A stretch of DNA of 39,868 nucleotides from an uncultured Roseburia sp. GTDB taxonomy: Bacteria > Bacillota > Clostridia > Lachnospirales > Lachnospiraceae. How positions within the stretch are numbered: the first letter of the stretch is position 1; each line of letters begins with the position of its first letter. This document shows positions 7,911-16,901 of this stretch, piece after piece. The notes beneath the pieces are model-generated. The model saw only the letters and a program-made list of their open reading frames with translations, was not told the DNA's origin and did no database searches. Both the position numbers and the translations under genes were made by a program. The DNA is taken from NCBI GenBank assembly GCA_910577925.1, contig CAJTOI010000027.1, positions 1-39,868 on the forward strand, written 5' to 3'.

Positions 7911-10588
7911 TACTCATTTTTCAGTCAATATGTCTGTTTATCACAATGTATGTGCTCAGACAGTATGTCGTCTCGGGACTCTCATCCCGCAAGCACCGTC
8001 TGCTGCCGCTGGTATTGGGGTTTATCGGCGTATATAATTTTTTTGAGATTATCGGACATATCACGCGGGAGAGAATGCTGTTTGACAGGCTGGATGACTT
8101 GCTGCTGCTGCACATTCTCTACCTGCTGATTTTCTATATGATGGAAGTTCTTGATATCGGCATTCCGCGGTATGCGGAACAGCTGCTGTTTGTCTCTCTG
8201 ATTCTGATGGATACGGCTGTGATACTGCTGTTTGAGGAACCGGAAGCATATGGACCGTATTATCTGACTTACATCGGTGTCTGCGTGCTGCTGATTCTCG
8301 TGTTCGGCACATATGCGTATGTGCGCTATACCTACAGTATGCGGGAGCACCGGGTCACAAATCTGCTGTATCTGGCGCTGCTTATTCCGACGGCATCCAT
8401 GGGGATTCATACGTTTCTGGCAAAGGACAATCTTGTGATTGCGCCTGCGGGACTGGTATTTGCCTGCATGGTGATTCTGCATCTGATAAGCACGGACCAG
8501 ATGGTGGATGCGGAGGCGATTTTAAAGGAGAATCTCTTTGACACTTCCGAGGTGGCCGTGATACTGTTTGATGCGGATTACTATTATCTTGAGGCGAACG
8601 CGGCCGCGAAACGGATTTTTCCCGACAAACTGGATGTCCCGGCACGCAGGAGAAAAGCGGGAAAATATCTGGAAGCGGTACGCTCCATCCCGACAGGGGT
8701 AGACAGCCGGTGGGAGATGACGGTGCATGGGAAGAATCTGGAATATCAGCTGCTGCCGGTATTTTATCACAACAGACTGTGGGGACATGTGATGCACATT
8801 ATTGACATCACAAAGCAGAAGCGGGAAACGCAGCTGATGGCTGGACTCAAGCTGGCAGCGGAGAATCAGACGCTTGAAAAAAGCCGTTTTCTGGCTCAGA
8901 TGGGACATGACCTGCGCAGTCCGCTGCACGCCATCATAGGAATCAGTGAGATCCTCGGGGAAAAGCAGGAGCTTTCGGCAAGAAACCGTCTTCTGGCGCG
9001 CCATATCGGGCACGCGGGGAATACGCTGCTCGAGCAGGTAAATCTGATTCTCGATTACTCAAAGCTTGAGGCCGGACGCCTTGAGCTGGAGAAGCGGCGG
9101 TATACGCTGGAGCGGATTGTGGAGGAACTGGCGAGAAACTGTATTATCAATCTGCAGTCGAAGCCGGTGGAGCTTTCCGTGCAGATTTTAGACGAGCATC
9201 CCGCGGAACTCATCGGCGATGAGCTGCGTGTCAGGGAAATCATTCAAAACCTGCTTTCCAATGCGGTCAAGTTTACAAAGAAGGGGGAGATCCGCTGCGA
9301 GATCCGCTGCCGGACAGACGGGAGAAACATATTTTTTACATGCAGCGTCATCGACAGCGGTCCCGGAATGAGCAGGGAAAAGCTCGCGCATATCTTTGAG
9401 GAATATGTGTCCTATGCGGGTGAGACGAGCGCGGAGGGAGCGGGGCTTGGGCTTTGTATCGTGCGTCAGCTGACAGAGCGCATGGGCGGAAGCGTCTCGG
9501 CAGAGAGCGACGGAGTGCACGGCACGACGTTTGTCGCGTCCTTTTATCAGGAAGCGGCAACAGATGCGGTGTGTCCGCCGGTTTCCTACACAAGGCAGTC
9601 GCTGATGCGGCCGTCTAAAGCGGCCGGACGCGTGATGCGGCCGGGCTGGGTATACCCGGAAGCGCGGGTGCTGGTTGCGGACGATATGAAAATAAATCAG
9701 GAGATTTTTAGGGAGATTTCACTGCCGTGGCAATTTGAGGTCTGTTTTGTCTCAAACGGAAGAGAGGCGGTTGAGGCGGTAAAAAATCAGGAGTTTCAGC
9801 TGATTTTTCTCGATATGCTGATGCCGCAGATGTCGGGGACGGAAGCGGCCGGGGAGATCGCATCATTCGTAAAGACGCCCCTGATTCTTCTGACCGCAAA
9901 TCTGGCGGACGATGTGAAACAGGAGTGCGCGCAGGCAGGGTTTGCGGATTTTCTGACGAAGCCGATTTGCATGGCGGAATTTCGGAGAATTGCGGAAACC
10001 TATCTGCCGAAGGAGTACCGCAGACACCCGCAGTACACGGGGGAATACCTGTCAGAAGAATACAAAAACAGCATGCAGACTTACCGCAGGACGCTTGAGG
10101 TTTTTGCGGAGGAATTCGGGCCGCTCGCCGAATTGCTCCCCGTGTATGCAGAGGAGGAGCGGGGGAAATTCCGGATTAAGGTGCACGGGATTAAGGGCGC
10201 GGCCAGACAGCTGGGAAGATATGAGCTTGCCGAGTCTGCGGAGGTGATGGAGATGGCCGCAAAAACGGAAAACGACGACTATATCAGGCGGCATCTGGAG
10301 CGCTTTACGGAGGAGATCAGAGAGACCGTTGAGGAGGTGCGCCTCGAGCTTTTCCAGATACCAAGGGAACAGACAGAACGAAATGAGACGGATGTGAAAA
10401 AGGTATTTCAAGAGCTTTTGAAGGGCTTTGACGCGTACGATATCCGGCAGATTGAAACGCAGCTGGAAATCCTGCGGCAGATCGAACTCGGGGAGCGGGA
10501 ACAGGAACTTTTTGCGGCGGCGGAAGCAGCCTGCAGTGATTTGGAATATGAGAGGGGCAGCGAACTGCTGTCCGAATTTGCAGAATGA
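7907..10588 (+). CDS. Hybrid sensor histidine kinase (7TM-like sensor, PAS, HisKA, ATPase, receiver, HPt)
   Basis: An 893-residue membrane kinase. Residues 1-200 carry about six or seven membrane helices of the histidine-kinase N-terminal 7TM type. A PAS-like segment spans about 205-300. The H-box QMGHDLRSPLHAIIG has His334. The ATPase domain at about 430-550 has NLLSNAVKFT and the G-box GAGLGLCIV. A receiver follows with phospho-Asp 636 (FLDMLMPQMSG) and the Lys of LTKPI, then an HPt domain with His760 in KVHGIKGAARQLG. The whole phosphorelay up to HPt is thus on one chain, and the natural final acceptor is the receiver of the HD-GYP protein encoded immediately upstream with a 4-base overlap. 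About 60 residues after the HPt are uncharacterised and helical. The signal is unknown. Confidence 0.9.
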   Translation: MILIFQSICLFITMYVLRQYVVSGLSSRKHRLLPLVLGFIGVYNFFEIIGHITRERMLFDRLDDLLLLHILYLLIFYMMEVLDIGIPRYAEQLLFVSLILMDTAVILLFEEPEAYGPYYLTYIGVCVLLILVFGTYAYVRYTYSMREHRVTNLLYLALLIPTASMGIHTFLAKDNLVIAPAGLVFACMVILHLISTDQMVDAEAILKENLFDTSEVAVILFDADYYYLEANAAAKRIFPDKLDVPARRRKAGKYLEAVRSIPTGVDSRWEMTVHGKNLEYQLLPVFYHNRLWGHVMHIIDITKQKRETQLMAGLKLAAENQTLEKSRFLAQMGHDLRSPLHAIIGISEILGEKQELSARNRLLARHIGHAGNTLLEQVNLILDYSKLEAGRLELEKRRYTLERIVEELARNCIINLQSKPVELSVQILDEHPAELIGDELRVREIIQNLLSNAVKFTKKGEIRCEIRCRTDGRNIFFTCSVIDSGPGMSREKLAHIFEEYVSYAGETSAEGAGLGLCIVRQLTERMGGSVSAESDGVHGTTFVASFYQEAATDAVCPPVSYTRQSLMRPSKAAGRVMRPGWVYPEARVLVADDMKINQEIFREISLPWQFEVCFVSNGREAVEAVKNQEFQLIFLDMLMPQMSGTEAAGEIASFVKTPLILLTANLADDVKQECAQAGFADFLTKPICMAEFRRIAETYLPKEYRRHPQYTGEYLSEEYKNSMQTYRRTLEVFAEEFGPLAELLPVYAEEERGKFRIKVHGIKGAARQLGRYELAESAEVMEMAAKTENDDYIRRHLERFTEEIRETVEEVRLELFQIPREQTERNETDVKKVFQELLKGFDAYDIRQIETQLEILRQIELGEREQELFAAAEAACSDLEYERGSELLSEFAE

Positions 10589-10599
10589 AGGAGAAATAG

Positions 10600-11949
10600 A
10601 TGGAAAACGCGACAAATACCAACCTGTTTGAGAACATGCCGATTCCGAGAGCGGTGAAGAGGCTGATGGTGCCGACGGTAATCAGTTCCCTTGTGATGGT
10701 GGTTTACAGTCTGGCTGACACATATTTCGTGGGACTTTTGAATAATCCCGTCCAGAATGCGGCGGTCACGCTGGCAGCGCCTGCGCTGCTGGCATTTAAC
10801 GCGGTGAATAATCTCTTCGGGGTGGGCAGCTCAAGTATGATGAGCCGCGCGCTCGGAAGAGGGGATCACGACACGGTAAAAAAGAGCTCCGCATTTGGGT
10901 TTTACGGGGCGCTGTGCTTCGGCATTCTATTGTCGCTGCTGTGCGGAATCTTTTTTGGTCCGCTGATTAGGATGCTCGGGGCGGAGGAGAACACGCTGGC
11001 GGCGACGGCGGACTATATGCGCTGGGCGGTGGTCTGCGGCGCGGTTCCTTCTATCGTCAATGTGGTGATGGCGTATCTGATGCGCGCGGAGGGCGCGGCG
11101 CTGCACGCCAGTATCGGAACGATGAGCGGCTGTCTGCTGAATTTGGTTTTGGACCCGATCTTTATTCTGCCCTGGGGACTCGATATGGGAGCGGCGGGAG
11201 CGGGGTGTGCGACATTTCTCTCAAACTGCGCAGCCTGTGTGTATTTCCTGGTGCTTTTATACGTGAAGCGGGGAAAGACCTATGTCAGCATTCACCCGAG
11301 GGATTTTAAGCTTCAGAGGCAGATTGTGCTCGGGATATTCGGTGTCGGGATTCCGGCATCGATCCAGAACCTGCTCAACGTGACAGGGATGACGATTCTG
11401 AACAACTTTACGGCCTCTTACGGCGCAGACGCCGTGGCGGCAATCGGGATCGCGCAGAAAATTTACATGGTGCCGGTGCAGATCGCACTCGGAGGGACAC
11501 AGAGTGTAATGCCGCTGATCAGCTATTGCTACGCCGCAAAAAATTATAAGCGGATGAAAGAGGGAATCGCGTATGTGGCAAAGCTGCTTCTGCCCGCCAT
11601 GTTTGCCGTAGCCGTGTGCTGCTGGCTGTTTGCGGGAGGTCTGATCGGACTCTTTATGGATAATGCCGATATCATCCGGTACGGAACGATGTTTCTTCGG
11701 GCGATGGCGCTTGCGATGCCGTTTCTCGTCGCGGATTTTCTGGTTGTCGGTGTGTTCCAGGGGTTTGGAATGGGGAAGAAAGCGCTTATCTTCGCGATCC
11801 TGCGCAAAATTGTCTTTGAGATCCCGGCGATTGTGCTGCTGAATCTGGCGTTCGGCGTAAGCGGTCTGGCCTACGGGGCGTTTGCCGCGGAGTTTATGCT
11901 GTCGGTCATCGGTATTACGACGCTTGGGAAGACGATAAAAGAATTGTGA
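10600..11949 (+). CDS. MATE family multidrug/metabolite exporter
   Basis: A 449-residue protein with twelve hydrophobic segments in two related halves, a typical MATE length. It begins 11 bases after the hybrid kinase stop with AAGGAGA 5 bases before ATG 10600. Family features include the N-terminal amphipathic start NMPIPRAVKRLMVPTVISS, the LADTYFVG stretch in helix 2 and the paired GVGSSSMMSRALGRG loop. It should use a Na+ or H+ gradient to expel cationic compounds. Its position in the signalling operon suggests that export is turned on by the same sensor, but the substrate cannot be told. Confidence 0.9.
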   Translation: MENATNTNLFENMPIPRAVKRLMVPTVISSLVMVVYSLADTYFVGLLNNPVQNAAVTLAAPALLAFNAVNNLFGVGSSSMMSRALGRGDHDTVKKSSAFGFYGALCFGILLSLLCGIFFGPLIRMLGAEENTLAATADYMRWAVVCGAVPSIVNVVMAYLMRAEGAALHASIGTMSGCLLNLVLDPIFILPWGLDMGAAGAGCATFLSNCAACVYFLVLLYVKRGKTYVSIHPRDFKLQRQIVLGIFGVGIPASIQNLLNVTGMTILNNFTASYGADAVAAIGIAQKIYMVPVQIALGGTQSVMPLISYCYAAKNYKRMKEGIAYVAKLLLPAMFAVAVCCWLFAGGLIGLFMDNADIIRYGTMFLRAMALAMPFLVADFLVVGVFQGFGMGKKALIFAILRKIVFEIPAIVLLNLAFGVSGLAYGAFAAEFMLSVIGITTLGKTIKEL

Positions 11950-11972
11950 GACGGCGGAAAATGAGATATAAT
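11944..11972 (+). promoter_or_regulatory. Candidate promoter for the unknown membrane protein gene
   Basis: -35 TTGTGA (11944-11949) overlaps the MATE stop codon; 17-bp spacer; -10 TATAAT (11967-11972). The start codon at 12014 follows about 40 bases later. Confidence 0.5.
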
Positions 11973-12013
11973 AGTACCATATCATATCATTTGTACAGGG
12001 AGGTAACGGCGAT

Positions 12014-12751
12014 ATGGCACAGGGGTTTTTGGAGCAGCAGGCGAAGCGGATCAACAGGAAAAACAAACGACTGTTTTTGTTTCTTCTCGTCCTGAATGCC
12101 GGTCTGATTGGAGGGATCTATTTTGCGGTCAGAGAGGCGATGGATTTAAGCGACTACAGGACCCAAAAGGTTGTAGCGGGGCTTGTGATTCTCGGAGTGC
12201 TTGTGATGGTTTCGGTAATCGTCGGACTGGCCGCATCGGCGCGGTCGGCCGCGGACAGCAGCAAAAGCCTGATTCTCCTCTTTCCCGGCAATACAAAGGA
12301 GGAAACGGCTCAGATAATCGATCGGGAAGCGGCTGAGGGGAAAGTTTTGGTTGACGAATATGTCGGGGAATTTTCCGACGGACAGACGCCGTACGGGGAT
12401 CGGATTCTGCTGCTTCCCTCGTATTTTCTGTTCTGCAGCGCGATGGGAAAAGTTACGGTGATCCCCCGCGATAAGATATACTGGATCTGCGCACAGGTCG
12501 GCCGTAAGGGGCGTTCATCGTTTATCGTGCGCCTGATCGTCTTTAACGAGAAAAAGACATTCTACATAGAGGGCGTCGACGTTGCGCATGTCGAGACAAT
12601 CGCGGATAAACTGTATCGGCACATGCCGAACGTGTTCAGCGGTTATGACCCGTTTACGCTCTCCTATGAGCTGGATGCGCTTTTTGACAGGAACCGCGCG
12701 GAATTTATACGGTTTTATGAGGAGGAAAAAAAGAAACGGGGGATGGCATAG
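12014..12751 (+). CDS. Two-helix membrane protein of unknown function
   Basis: A 245-residue protein starting at ATG 12014, with AGGGAGG upstream. A basic N-terminus (KRINRKNKR) is followed by two membrane helices at about 19-38 and 52-74, then a soluble domain of about 165 residues that by the positive-inside rule faces the cytosol. The soluble part has alternating beta-like stretches (ILLLPSYFLF, KVTVIPRDKIYWICAQV, FIVRLIVF) and a charged helical end. No catalytic motif is recognised. It stands alone between the MATE gene and the convergent ABC genes. It is not recognised as a known named family. Confidence 0.75.
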   Translation: MAQGFLEQQAKRINRKNKRLFLFLLVLNAGLIGGIYFAVREAMDLSDYRTQKVVAGLVILGVLVMVSVIVGLAASARSAADSSKSLILLFPGNTKEETAQIIDREAAEGKVLVDEYVGEFSDGQTPYGDRILLLPSYFLFCSAMGKVTVIPRDKIYWICAQVGRKGRSSFIVRLIVFNEKKTFYIEGVDVAHVETIADKLYRHMPNVFSGYDPFTLSYELDALFDRNRAEFIRFYEEEKKKRGMA

Positions 12752-12774
12752 CCCGCCCCCGCAGGAATTTCTTC

Positions 12775-13449
12775 TCAGTTTACAATTCTGCCGTCCTCGA
12801 TACGGATAGTCTGATCCGCCAGCTGTGCAATGTCCGGGTTGTGTGTAATCATAAGGATGGTCTGACGGAACTTCTGGCTTGTCGCGTGCAGCAGGCCGAT
12901 CACATTGTCGCTTGTTTTGGTGTCCAGATTGCCGGTCGGCTCGTCGGCAAGCACAATGTCAGGCTTAGAGGCGAGGGCCCGGGCAATGGCCACACGCTGC
13001 TGCTGTCCGCCGGAAAGATTGTTCGGCAGACTGTTGATTTTCTGCTCCAGTCCGAGCATCCCGACAAGCTCTTCGACAAACTTTTTATCGGGTTTCTGCC
13101 CGTCCATTGCAAGGGGGAAAACAATATTCTCCCACACATTCAGGGTCGGAATCAGGTTGTAATTCTGAAAAATGAATCCGATTCGGCGGCGCCGGAACAC
13201 GGTAAGCTGTTCGTCGTTTAATCCGGACAGTTCCGTATCTTTGATGGTCACCGTACCTGATGTCGGGGTGTCAAGGCCGCCCAGCATATTCAGCAGCGTC
13301 GATTTGCCGGAGCCGGAAGTGCCGATAACGGCAACAAACATTCCCTCCGCTATCTCCAGGTCAACGCCGTCGAGCGCGTGGATTTCTGTCTCCCCTTTTC
13401 CGTAATATTTTTTCAGACCTTTGGCCTGCAAAATGATATCTGCACTCAT
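12775..13449 (-). CDS. ABC transporter ATP-binding protein (MacB/LolD/BceA-type)
   Basis: A 224-residue ATPase. ATG 13449 lies 8 bases after AAGGAGG; an in-frame ATG at 13455 is too close to that site. Walker A is GTSGSGKST, the signature LSGGQQQRVAIARA, and Walker B with the D-loop ADEPTGNLD, typical of ATPases that power FtsX-type permeases. It follows the 861-residue permease by 21 bases and is probably its energy-coupling partner. It is a paralogue of the ATPase at 16220-16885 and keeps the canonical signature that the other has partly altered. Confidence 0.93.
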   Translation of the reverse strand: MSADIILQAKGLKKYYGKGETEIHALDGVDLEIAEGMFVAVIGTSGSGKSTLLNMLGGLDTPTSGTVTIKDTELSGLNDEQLTVFRRRRIGFIFQNYNLIPTLNVWENIVFPLAMDGQKPDKKFVEELVGMLGLEQKINSLPNNLSGGQQQRVAIARALASKPDIVLADEPTGNLDTKTSDNVIGLLHATSQKFRQTILMITHNPDIAQLADQTIRIEDGRIVN

Positions 13450-13470
13450 TGTCATATCCTCCTTATCCGA

Positions 13471-16056
13471 TTACTCTGCAACGCGCAGCTTTTCAACAAT
13501 ACTGCCTTTATGAAATACGTTCAGCGCGGCCACCGGCACGACCGCAGCGACGGCCAGCAATACGGCACACACGACTGCGGCCGGAACAAGCGTAAAGTGG
13601 AACGTGAAATACCAGATTCCGCCGACGAGCATCTTTATCACGGTAAACCCGAGCACCGCAGACAGGAGCAGACCCAAAAGACACGCCCCGACGGCATAGT
13701 AAACGCTTTCCCAGATCATCATCCGGGTCAATTGCTTTCCTGTCATGCCGATACTCTGCATGGTGGCAAATTCATGGCGCCGGGCCAGGATCGTGGTAAT
13801 GACAGTGTTTGCTAAGTTCAGCACGCCGGCCGCGCCGAAGATAATGCCGATCAGTCCGCCGACAAATCGGAGCATGGCGCGGGTGGCCATAGCATCCTGC
13901 CGGGCATCTTCGGCGGAAATATAATTCAGATCGGGATCGGTATTTGTCACATAGTCCTCCAGAAATCCGCTCACGGCGGCCCGGCATTCTTCCTCCACGT
14001 CAAAAGAATATTTGTAAATGGCAGGTTCATCGTAAAACGTGGTATAAATGTCGGCGGCAAGGTACAGAAACAGACCGTCCTTTCCGACTTCAAAAGGACC
14101 GTTGACGGTATATCTGACTTCCTGGTCGTCACCGTTTAGGGCAGCCTTGGCCAGCACGGGAAGTTCCGCCGCCGGCGTACCGTTTTTATAAACCGTGATA
14201 ATATCACCGACATCCAGCAGATCAAACACCGGATTTAAAACGGAGGTTCCCATATCAGACGGAACACCCAGAAGAACGCCTTTGCCGTCTGCCATCTGCT
14301 CGTAAAGCGTATGCGCATCCGTTTCCCCTTCCCGGATATTCATGCGGGCAATCGCTTTTTCTTCCATGCCGTACACATTGCAGAGGGCGTGTCCGTCATC
14401 GCCCAGATTAAAGAAGACAGCGTCCTCGGTAGCCGCATAAGGGATCCCGGTTTCTTCGTCAGTGCCGGTGAAGGTAAACGATACGGGAAAGTCATAGGTC
14501 ACATTGCTGTCGTCCAGGGTGTTTTTATAGACGGCCGAAGCTCCGTATACGCCGGGCTGTGCGTTGATTGCGCTGATGACTTCCGGTCCCAGCCCGTGTT
14601 CGCGCCGGGTGAAGCCTTTCATGATATTTGTGCTCAAGGCGTTTACAACGGCGAAGTCGGTTCGGATACTGTAAGACACCTGCTTTTCTATGTCCACGCT
14701 GTCGGCGGCAATGCCTGTACAGTTGAGCAGAACAACGCATAGTGCCAGAGAAGCCGTGATAAAAGCGGAACGGCGCTTATTGCGTCCCAGATTAGACCAT
14801 GCCAGCTGGGGGAGGCTGACGCCGGCGGAGCTTTTCTTTACGGTTTTTCGTCCCGCGGCTGCCTCCACATAGCGGAATGCCTCGATCGGCGGGATATCTG
14901 CCGCCGCGCGGACGGGTTTTCTCGTGGACAAAAATACGGTAAATGCGGTCAGTACGGCGGCAGCCGCAAAGATTGCCGGGGACGGAGTCACATTCACTAC
15001 CACATTCTCATAGCTGTCGGAGAAGATACGCACGGTATAAGGCAGCGCCGCTTTTCCGACAAAATAGCCGATCAGCAGACCGAGGGGAATGCCGATACAG
15101 GAAAGCCACAGCGCCTGCCGGTTTATCAGCTGCTTTACCTGACGCCTGCTCATACCCACAGTGCGGTACAGGCCATAACGGCGGATCTCCTGCATCACCG
15201 CAATGTCGAACACATTGTAGATCAATAAATACCCGCAGAGGATAAACAGTACGGTTATGACAGACCCGAACAGAAGAAGCTCCGGGTCCGGTGCGGGATT
15301 GGTCTGCGTATTGATCGTTGCGGATAAGCCGGGAGAGCCTGCCGCATCCGGGTCGCCGCCCATCTGCCGCACCCAGTTATCCAGATTGTTCTGGAGCCCG
15401 GCTGTGCTTACGGCCATAAAATCAGAATAATAAGTGCCGGCCATATCCCGGTCTCTGTCATAGGTGTACTCGAAAATATCGGGATGCGCGCCGCAGAACG
15501 CCGGTCCCGCCCACATCATACTGATCTGATCACTGGTGGCTTCAAACCAGCCGGACACAACCATATCCAGCCGGTATTCCCGGCCGTGAGCAGTAAAAGC
15601 AATTGTGACGGCAGCGCCAACCTTTGGCTCGACTCCCAATTCTTTAAGCGCCGTATCCGAGGTGACGATCTCGTTTTCTGCCTCCGGCACACTGCCGTGA
15701 GAAGGCATGCAGAAAGTCAAATCGGCCTGAACGGGATCCAGCACGTCGAACTCGATGTTATGGCGGGTGACATTGGTAAGAAAGCCTACAGGCATCCGCA
15801 GACCGTATTCTCTGACAAAATCGGCGTTCTCCAAAGCTTCATACTGTTCGGCGGTCATGTTGTGAAAATCGCCGTCTGACCGGCTGCCTTTGAGCAGCTG
15901 CATTGTTAATGTCAAAGACTCTTCCGCTCCCATGCCGATTGTGGTGACAGCGGTAAACAAAATTGCGGTAAGCATGATTGCCAGCACCGCGATCAGGTTT
16001 CGCATTCTGCCGGCGCTAAAACTGCGCCGGGCAAGAACGTCCAGCATATTTTTCAT
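13471..16056 (-). CDS. ABC transporter permease with two FtsX domains
   Basis: An 861-residue membrane protein starting at ATG 16056 behind AAGGAGG. The layout is one N-terminal helix (about 20-42), a large extracytoplasmic domain (about 45-250), three helices (about 260-380), a second start helix (about 430-450), another large external domain (about 460-720) and three final helices. These are two tandem FtsX/MacB-like units, as in lipoprotein, peptide or antibiotic exporters. It is not the 10-helix BceB form of about 650 residues, but the neighbouring sensor kinase with almost no external loop points to the same logic of a transporter acting as sensor. An 18-bp palindrome at 16126-16143 lies upstream. 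Confidence 0.9.
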   Translation of the reverse strand: MKNMLDVLARRSFSAGRMRNLIAVLAIMLTAILFTAVTTIGMGAEESLTLTMQLLKGSRSDGDFHNMTAEQYEALENADFVREYGLRMPVGFLTNVTRHNIEFDVLDPVQADLTFCMPSHGSVPEAENEIVTSDTALKELGVEPKVGAAVTIAFTAHGREYRLDMVVSGWFEATSDQISMMWAGPAFCGAHPDIFEYTYDRDRDMAGTYYSDFMAVSTAGLQNNLDNWVRQMGGDPDAAGSPGLSATINTQTNPAPDPELLLFGSVITVLFILCGYLLIYNVFDIAVMQEIRRYGLYRTVGMSRRQVKQLINRQALWLSCIGIPLGLLIGYFVGKAALPYTVRIFSDSYENVVVNVTPSPAIFAAAAVLTAFTVFLSTRKPVRAAADIPPIEAFRYVEAAAGRKTVKKSSAGVSLPQLAWSNLGRNKRRSAFITASLALCVVLLNCTGIAADSVDIEKQVSYSIRTDFAVVNALSTNIMKGFTRREHGLGPEVISAINAQPGVYGASAVYKNTLDDSNVTYDFPVSFTFTGTDEETGIPYAATEDAVFFNLGDDGHALCNVYGMEEKAIARMNIREGETDAHTLYEQMADGKGVLLGVPSDMGTSVLNPVFDLLDVGDIITVYKNGTPAAELPVLAKAALNGDDQEVRYTVNGPFEVGKDGLFLYLAADIYTTFYDEPAIYKYSFDVEEECRAAVSGFLEDYVTNTDPDLNYISAEDARQDAMATRAMLRFVGGLIGIIFGAAGVLNLANTVITTILARRHEFATMQSIGMTGKQLTRMMIWESVYYAVGACLLGLLLSAVLGFTVIKMLVGGIWYFTFHFTLVPAAVVCAVLLAVAAVVPVAALNVFHKGSIVEKLRVAE

Positions 16057-16100
16057 GGTGTGTTCCTCCTTGCCTGTTTCTGGATATAAGAATAGCGCGC

Positions 16101-16124
16101 CCGTGTCTCAGCCGGGGCACACGG
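16101..16124. repeat. Short inverted repeat in the permease upstream region
   Basis: CCGTGT (16101-16106) and ACACGG (16119-16124) form a 6-bp stem around a 12-base GC-rich loop. It lies between the 18-bp palindrome and the permease start, and could be an RNA hairpin in the leader or a second protein site. No T-run follows. Confidence 0.35.
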
Positions 16125-16125
16125 A

Positions 16126-16143
16126 TGTCACAAATTTGTGACA
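16126..16143. promoter_or_regulatory. 18-bp perfect palindrome, probable operator for the permease-ATPase unit
   Basis: TGTCACAAATTTGTGACA is a perfect palindrome 70 bases upstream of the permease start. It contains TGACA-type half sites like those bound by response regulators of bacitracin-responsive (BceR-like) systems. The response regulator at 17918-18604 is the nearest candidate to bind it. The -35/-10 of this unit are not clear, as expected for an activated promoter. Confidence 0.6.
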
Positions 16144-16181
16144 GACGGCGGATGCGGGGAACCGGGGACCGTCTTTGGGAC

Positions 16182-16207
16182 AAAAAAAGCGCCCGGACAT
16201 CAGGCGC
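16182..16207 (-). terminator. Terminator of the regulator-kinase-ATPase unit
   Basis: Read leftward after the ATPase stop at 16220: GCGCC, a 9-base loop, GGCGC, then seven T. It separates the upstream unit (response regulator, kinase, ATPase) from the permease-ATPase unit. Confidence 0.8.
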
Positions 16208-16219
16208 ATCAATTGTTTT

Positions 16220-16885
16220 TTATGACAGGATTTTCCCGTCCCGCAGACGGACGACCCGGTCCGCAAGCTGGGCAAGGTCGGGATTATGGGTGATCACAAG
16301 CAGTGTCTGGTGAAACGTGGCGGCGGTCATCTTGAGTAGCCCCGCGACATTCTGGGTCGTCTTCATGTCAAAGCTGCCGGTCGGTTCGTCGGCCAGGACG
16401 ATCGCTGGCTTCGTGATCAGAGCACGCGCGATTGCCGTACACTGCTGTGCTCCGCCGGAAAGCATATGCGGACGGGCATCCAGATAACGGTCTAGTCCGA
16501 GCAGCCGAACCAGGCCGGAGAAATATGCACAATCCGGTCTGGAGTCGTCGAGTCCCAAAGGAAATAAGATATTTTCCCGGATCGTCAATTCGGGGATTAG
16601 GTTGTATCCCTGAAAAACAAATCCGATTTTTCTGCGCCGGAATACCGTGAGCTGATCCTCGCTCATCTTTGACAAATCCAGTCCGTCAACGATTACGGTT
16701 CCCTCGGTGGGTTTATAGAGCCCGGCGATTGTGTTTAACAGCGTAGTTTTTCCCGAACCCGACGCGCCTGCAATGGCCGTAAACTTCCCCTTCTCGATAG
16801 ACAGGTCGATTCCGTCCAACGCCCGGACTGTCTGAGAACCGTCCCTGAAATACTTTTTCAGGTGCCGTATTTCCACGATATCCAT
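16220..16885 (-). CDS. ABC transporter ATP-binding protein, second copy
   Basis: A 221-residue ATPase. Walker A is GASGSGKTT, Walker B and D-loop ADEPTGSFD, and the H-loop is in VITHNPD. The signature reads LSGGAQQCTAIARA, with QQCTA where the paralogue at 12775-13449 has QQQRVA; the LSGG core is intact, but the replacement of the usual Gln-Arg is odd. It lies 16 bases after the kinase gene and is followed by its own terminator, so it is expressed with the sensors rather than directly with the permease. It may form a heterodimer with the other ATPase on the same permease, or serve signalling; both are inferences. Confidence 0.9.
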   Translation of the reverse strand: MDIVEIRHLKKYFRDGSQTVRALDGIDLSIEKGKFTAIAGASGSGKTTLLNTIAGLYKPTEGTVIVDGLDLSKMSEDQLTVFRRRKIGFVFQGYNLIPELTIRENILFPLGLDDSRPDCAYFSGLVRLLGLDRYLDARPHMLSGGAQQCTAIARALITKPAIVLADEPTGSFDMKTTQNVAGLLKMTAATFHQTLLVITHNPDLAQLADRVVRLRDGKILS

Positions 16886-16901
16886 GATACCATCCTCTCT
16901 G

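Noticed and set aside
11257..12066. 269-codon frame on the - strand opposite the MATE gene
   Set aside because: Very basic, low-complexity translation opposite a clear transporter; no start site.
12737..12764. GC-rich inverted repeat (CGGGGG/CCCCCG) at the convergent gene ends, as a terminator
   Set aside because: The stem is short and no T-run follows on either strand.
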